From: DB1 sp049323655
Lineage (GTDB): Bacteria > Desulfobacterota > Desulfobulbia > Desulfobulbales > SURF-16
Direction of reading: 5' to 3'
Length of the DNA: 64,000 nt
Assembly (NCBI GenBank): GCA_049323655.1
Contig: JBMONO010000014.1
Coordinates: forward strand, 1-64,000
Part shown: positions 61,827 through 64,000 of the stretch, one piece after another
How the letters are laid out: every line of letters begins with the position of its first letter
Position numbering within the stretch: position 1 is the first letter of the stretch
Made by a program: the position numbers and the translations under genes
The notes under the pieces: generated by a model
The model's input: the letters and a program-made list of their open reading frames with translations, nothing else
Databases searched by the model: none
What the model was told of the DNA's origin: nothing

Positions 61827-63191
61827 ATGGCAAAATCTTCAGGAATGGATCGAAGCCTCAATAAAAAACCTGGGCTGCTTTTTCTCTTGCCCGTCTTGCT
61901 GCTTATCGCCACCGCCGTTGTCCTTTTTCTTCTCTTTGAGCTGGAAAAACCCAGGATCGACATTGACGGCAAGCTCGATCTGATCGGCGGGCAGCGGCGT
62001 ATCGCCTTTACGGTTAGCGATACGAAGAGCGGCATCCGTGAGATCAGGGTGGCGGTGCGCCAGGCCGGGGTGGAAAAGCCGGTGTTTGAGAAAAAATTTG
62101 AGCGACAGGGCTATTTCCGCTCAGCCGGCCAGCATGAGATCAAGGCCGAGGCTGTGATCGACAGCAAGGGCCTCGGGCTGCAGGACGGCCCGGCGGAGCT
62201 TCTCTTTCTCGCCCGGGATTTTTCATTCTGGGGCCTGTTGCGCGGCAACAGAACCGAGCAGGTTTTCGCGGTGACGCTTGACACCAAACCGCCCCTGGTC
62301 AGCCTCGTCGACTCCTCCCGCTATATCAAGCCGGGCGGAGCGGGAATGATAACTTACCGGGTCAGTGAGGCGGTTGCCAGACACGGGGTGCTGCTCAATG
62401 ATATCTATCATCCGGGTTTTCCCATCCCGACCAAGGATGGACTGTATGGCGCCATCATCGCCCTCTCCTATGATACCGCTGAAATCAATCAGGCGCACAT
62501 CGAGGCGGTGGATCAGGCCGGCAATATCGGCAACGCCTCGTTTTCCATGCTCCTGAAAAAGAGCAATTTCAAGCAGGACAGCATTCCCATTTCCGATAAT
62601 TTTCTTCAGGCTAAAATGCCGGAGTTTGCCCAGCATTATCCGCAGATGAGCGGCAGCCTGCTGGATCAGTTTCTCTTTGTCAACAATACGGTGCGTATCG
62701 AAAACAACAACAGGATCATGGAGGTCTGCCGAACCTCAACCCCGGAGCGGCTGTGGGAGGGGCGTTTCGGCCGGATGGAGGGCAGCGGCCGGGCCGGTTA
62801 CGCCGACCATCGCACCTATTTCTATCAGGGCAGGGAGGTAGACAAGCAGGTGCATCTCGGCATGGATATCGCCGCCACCGAACGCTACCCGGTGCAGGCC
62901 GCCAATCGGGGCAGGGTGGTCTTTGCCGACTACCTCGGCATTTACGGCAACATGATCATCCTCGACCACGGCCTCGGCGTCTGCAGCCTTTATTCCCACC
63001 TGAGCGCAATGAGTGTCGCGGTCGGCGACATGGTGGACAAGGGGGCGATCATCGGCAATACCGGCACCACCGGCATGGCGGGGGGCGATCATCTTCATTT
63101 CAGCATGCTGGTCAACGGTATTCTCGTCAACCCCGTTGAGTGGTGGGATCAGAGTTGGATGGATCTCTATATTCATGCTTATCTCAAATAG
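61827..63191 (+). CDS. Membrane-anchored M23-family (LytM) peptidase
   Basis: A 454-residue protein with a TM helix at about 15-38, a long periplasmic beta-rich region with two Ig-like segments (about 45-290) and a C-terminal LytM domain. Zinc ligands appear in HLGMD and HLHFS, both intact, so it may cut peptidoglycan cross-links. The ATG at 61827 has AGGAG nine bases upstream; the frame open from 61740 overlaps the hairpin. It is monocistronic, followed by two dispersed repeats. Confidence 0.94.
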   Translation: MAKSSGMDRSLNKKPGLLFLLPVLLLIATAVVLFLLFELEKPRIDIDGKLDLIGGQRRIAFTVSDTKSGIREIRVAVRQAGVEKPVFEKKFERQGYFRSAGQHEIKAEAVIDSKGLGLQDGPAELLFLARDFSFWGLLRGNRTEQVFAVTLDTKPPLVSLVDSSRYIKPGGAGMITYRVSEAVARHGVLLNDIYHPGFPIPTKDGLYGAIIALSYDTAEINQAHIEAVDQAGNIGNASFSMLLKKSNFKQDSIPISDNFLQAKMPEFAQHYPQMSGSLLDQFLFVNNTVRIENNNRIMEVCRTSTPERLWEGRFGRMEGSGRAGYADHRTYFYQGREVDKQVHLGMDIAATERYPVQAANRGRVVFADYLGIYGNMIILDHGLGVCSLYSHLSAMSVAVGDMVDKGAIIGNTGTTGMAGGDHLHFSMLVNGILVNPVEWWDQSWMDLYIHAYLK

Positions 63192-63192
63192 G

Positions 63193-63330
63193 ATGAAATC
63201 GTAAAAAATGAGAATTAACCACAGAGACCGCAGAGTGCGCAGAAGTAACTAGTTGTAATTAAAGATGTTTTCTCTGCGTCCTCAGGTCGCTCCGTGGTGG
63301 AAAAAGACTTGTTACGGGTTTGTCGAATAG
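63193..63330 (+). repeat. Dispersed repeat A, copy 3
   Basis: TCGTAAAAAATGAGAATTAACCACAGAG-type left arm, an AT-rich core (GTTGTAATTAAAGATG), then TCTCTGCG and CTCCGTGGTGG with AAAAAGACTTGTTACGGGTT at the right. It is the inverse of copy 1 at 183-327 with few changes. It runs straight into repeat B copy 3. Confidence 0.75.
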
Positions 63331-63422
63331 AGATGGTCGCGCAAAAAACAAGCCATAGGGGCGAGAAAATGAAACAACGAGTTGCAAACATGGCCCGTTT
63401 GAATCGTGCTTTTTTACGATTT
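63331..63422 (+). repeat. Dispersed repeat B, copy 3 (diverged)
   Basis: GATGGTCGCGCAAAAAACAA, then GGGGCGAGAAAATGAAACAAC, GAGTTGC and GAATCGTGCTTTTTTACGAT. It is shorter and more diverged than the copies at 17335 and 43963. It is joined to repeat A copy 3 and lies 60 bp before mutL. Confidence 0.65.
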
Positions 63423-63482
63423 CGGCAAAGAGATGATGAGGTGTCTTTTTACGGTGCAGGACGCCTGGCGCCTTGGTGATCG

Positions 63483-64000
63483 ATGTCGAACATAAAGATT
63501 CTTCCGGAAAATCTCGCCAACCAGATCGCCGCGGGCGAGGTGGTCGAACGACCGGCATCGGTGGTGAAGGAATTTGTCGAGAACAGTATCGACGCCGGGG
63601 CCAGCCGGATCGCGGTGGAGGTGGAGGGCGCCGGCAGCCGGCTGATCCGGGTCATTGACGACGGCGTCGGCATGGATCAGGACGATATCCTCCTTTCCCT
63701 GGAACGCCATGCCACCAGCAAGCTGCACAGCCTCGAACAGCTCGGGGCAATCGCCACCCTCGGTTTCCGCGGTGAGGCCATTCCAAGCATCGCATCGGTC
63801 TGCCGGCTCACCATTACCTCACGGCCGGCCGATGCGGCGCTGGGCAACCGGGTCGAGGTTCGCTACGGTCAGTTGCACAAGGTGCATGAAATGGGCTGCG
63901 CGCCCGGGACCATCATGGAGGTCCGCGATCTGTTCGGCAACGTGCCGGCCCGCCGCAAGTTTCTGAAAAGTGCCCGCACCGAACTGGCCCATATTGACGA
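63483..64000 (+). CDS. mutL: DNA mismatch repair protein MutL (5' part)
   Basis: The first 172 codons are inside the window and the gene continues past its right edge. The GHKL ATPase domain begins IKILPENLANQIAAGEVVER, with ENSIDAGA, DDGVGM, RHATSKL and TLGFRGEA in order. MutL couples mismatch detection by MutS to strand cutting. The ATG at 63483 is the first in frame; its ribosome site is weak. Confidence 0.97.
   Translation, partial: MSNIKILPENLANQIAAGEVVERPASVVKEFVENSIDAGASRIAVEVEGAGSRLIRVIDDGVGMDQDDILLSLERHATSKLHSLEQLGAIATLGFRGEAIPSIASVCRLTITSRPADAALGNRVEVRYGQLHKVHEMGCAPGTIMEVRDLFGNVPARRKFLKSARTELAHID

Overview
The window looks like chromosomal DNA of an anaerobic, respiring Deltaproteobacterium in the old sense (Desulfobacterota, perhaps the Desulfobulbales or a relative; the genus cannot be fixed from sequence alone). 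The signs are moderately high GC, multihaem c-type cytochromes beside NrfD/PsrC-type quinone-reactive membrane subunits, a three-PAS sigma54 activator, long-form HisG, a DUF3373-type porin, DUF748, and a large stock of REC, HD-GYP, HDOD, PilZ and Che proteins. There are about 55 protein genes, one of them a clear pseudogene, plus one tRNA. I see no CRISPR array, no rRNA and no intact insertion sequence.

Layout. 1-2.5 kb: a dispersed repeat, tRNA-Lys(CTT) and ftsH. 2.5-12.3 kb: a redox island with two paralogous modules, each made of a short single-TM ORF, an NrfD-like membrane protein and an HspR-like MerR regulator with a C-terminal Cys-Trp motif. Between the modules lie a three-PAS sigma54 activator, a Tat-exported four-cluster ferredoxin and a trihaem cytochrome. 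Each module follows a long AT-rich non-coding stretch that carries copies of a 15-bp palindrome, GGCGC-N5-GCGCC. 12.3-24.5 kb: housekeeping and envelope genes (YkgJ-like, PrmA-like, DUF748, PlsC, LdcA, CoaX, REC-kinase, zinc ribbon, ThiD, SlyD and a coiled-coil protein). 24.5-30 kb: a monohaem cytochrome with a porin-like protein, an MCP and an HD-GYP regulator. 30-37 kb: hisI-hisG-engB, a two-CW protein, a decayed hydantoinase-B gene, lepA and rpoH. 36.6-42 kb: a sugar aminotransferase and a 1401-residue TPR/beta-barrel protein. 42-46.6 kb: greA, a TetR regulator, a fused purD-purE gene and tsaC. 46.6-61.6 kb: two facing signalling gene sets joining an HPt protein, HDOD, a hybrid kinase, CheB, CheR, PilZ and HEAT-REC with CheW, CheA-REC and a STAS/HATPase/REC-PP2C partner-switching set, then tsaE, a small CxxCH protein and a flavoprotein. 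61.8-64 kb: an M23 peptidase, two adjoining dispersed repeats and the start of mutL.

The part most likely to hold an undescribed system is 2.5-12.3 kb. The palindrome arrays, the twin MerR regulators with near-identical recognition helices and cysteine tails, the Cys-bearing PAS activator and a good sigma54 promoter at 10106 suggest a redox- or metal-sensing circuit controlling a duplicated menaquinone-linked oxidoreductase. The protein families are recognised by motif. The circuit itself is inference.
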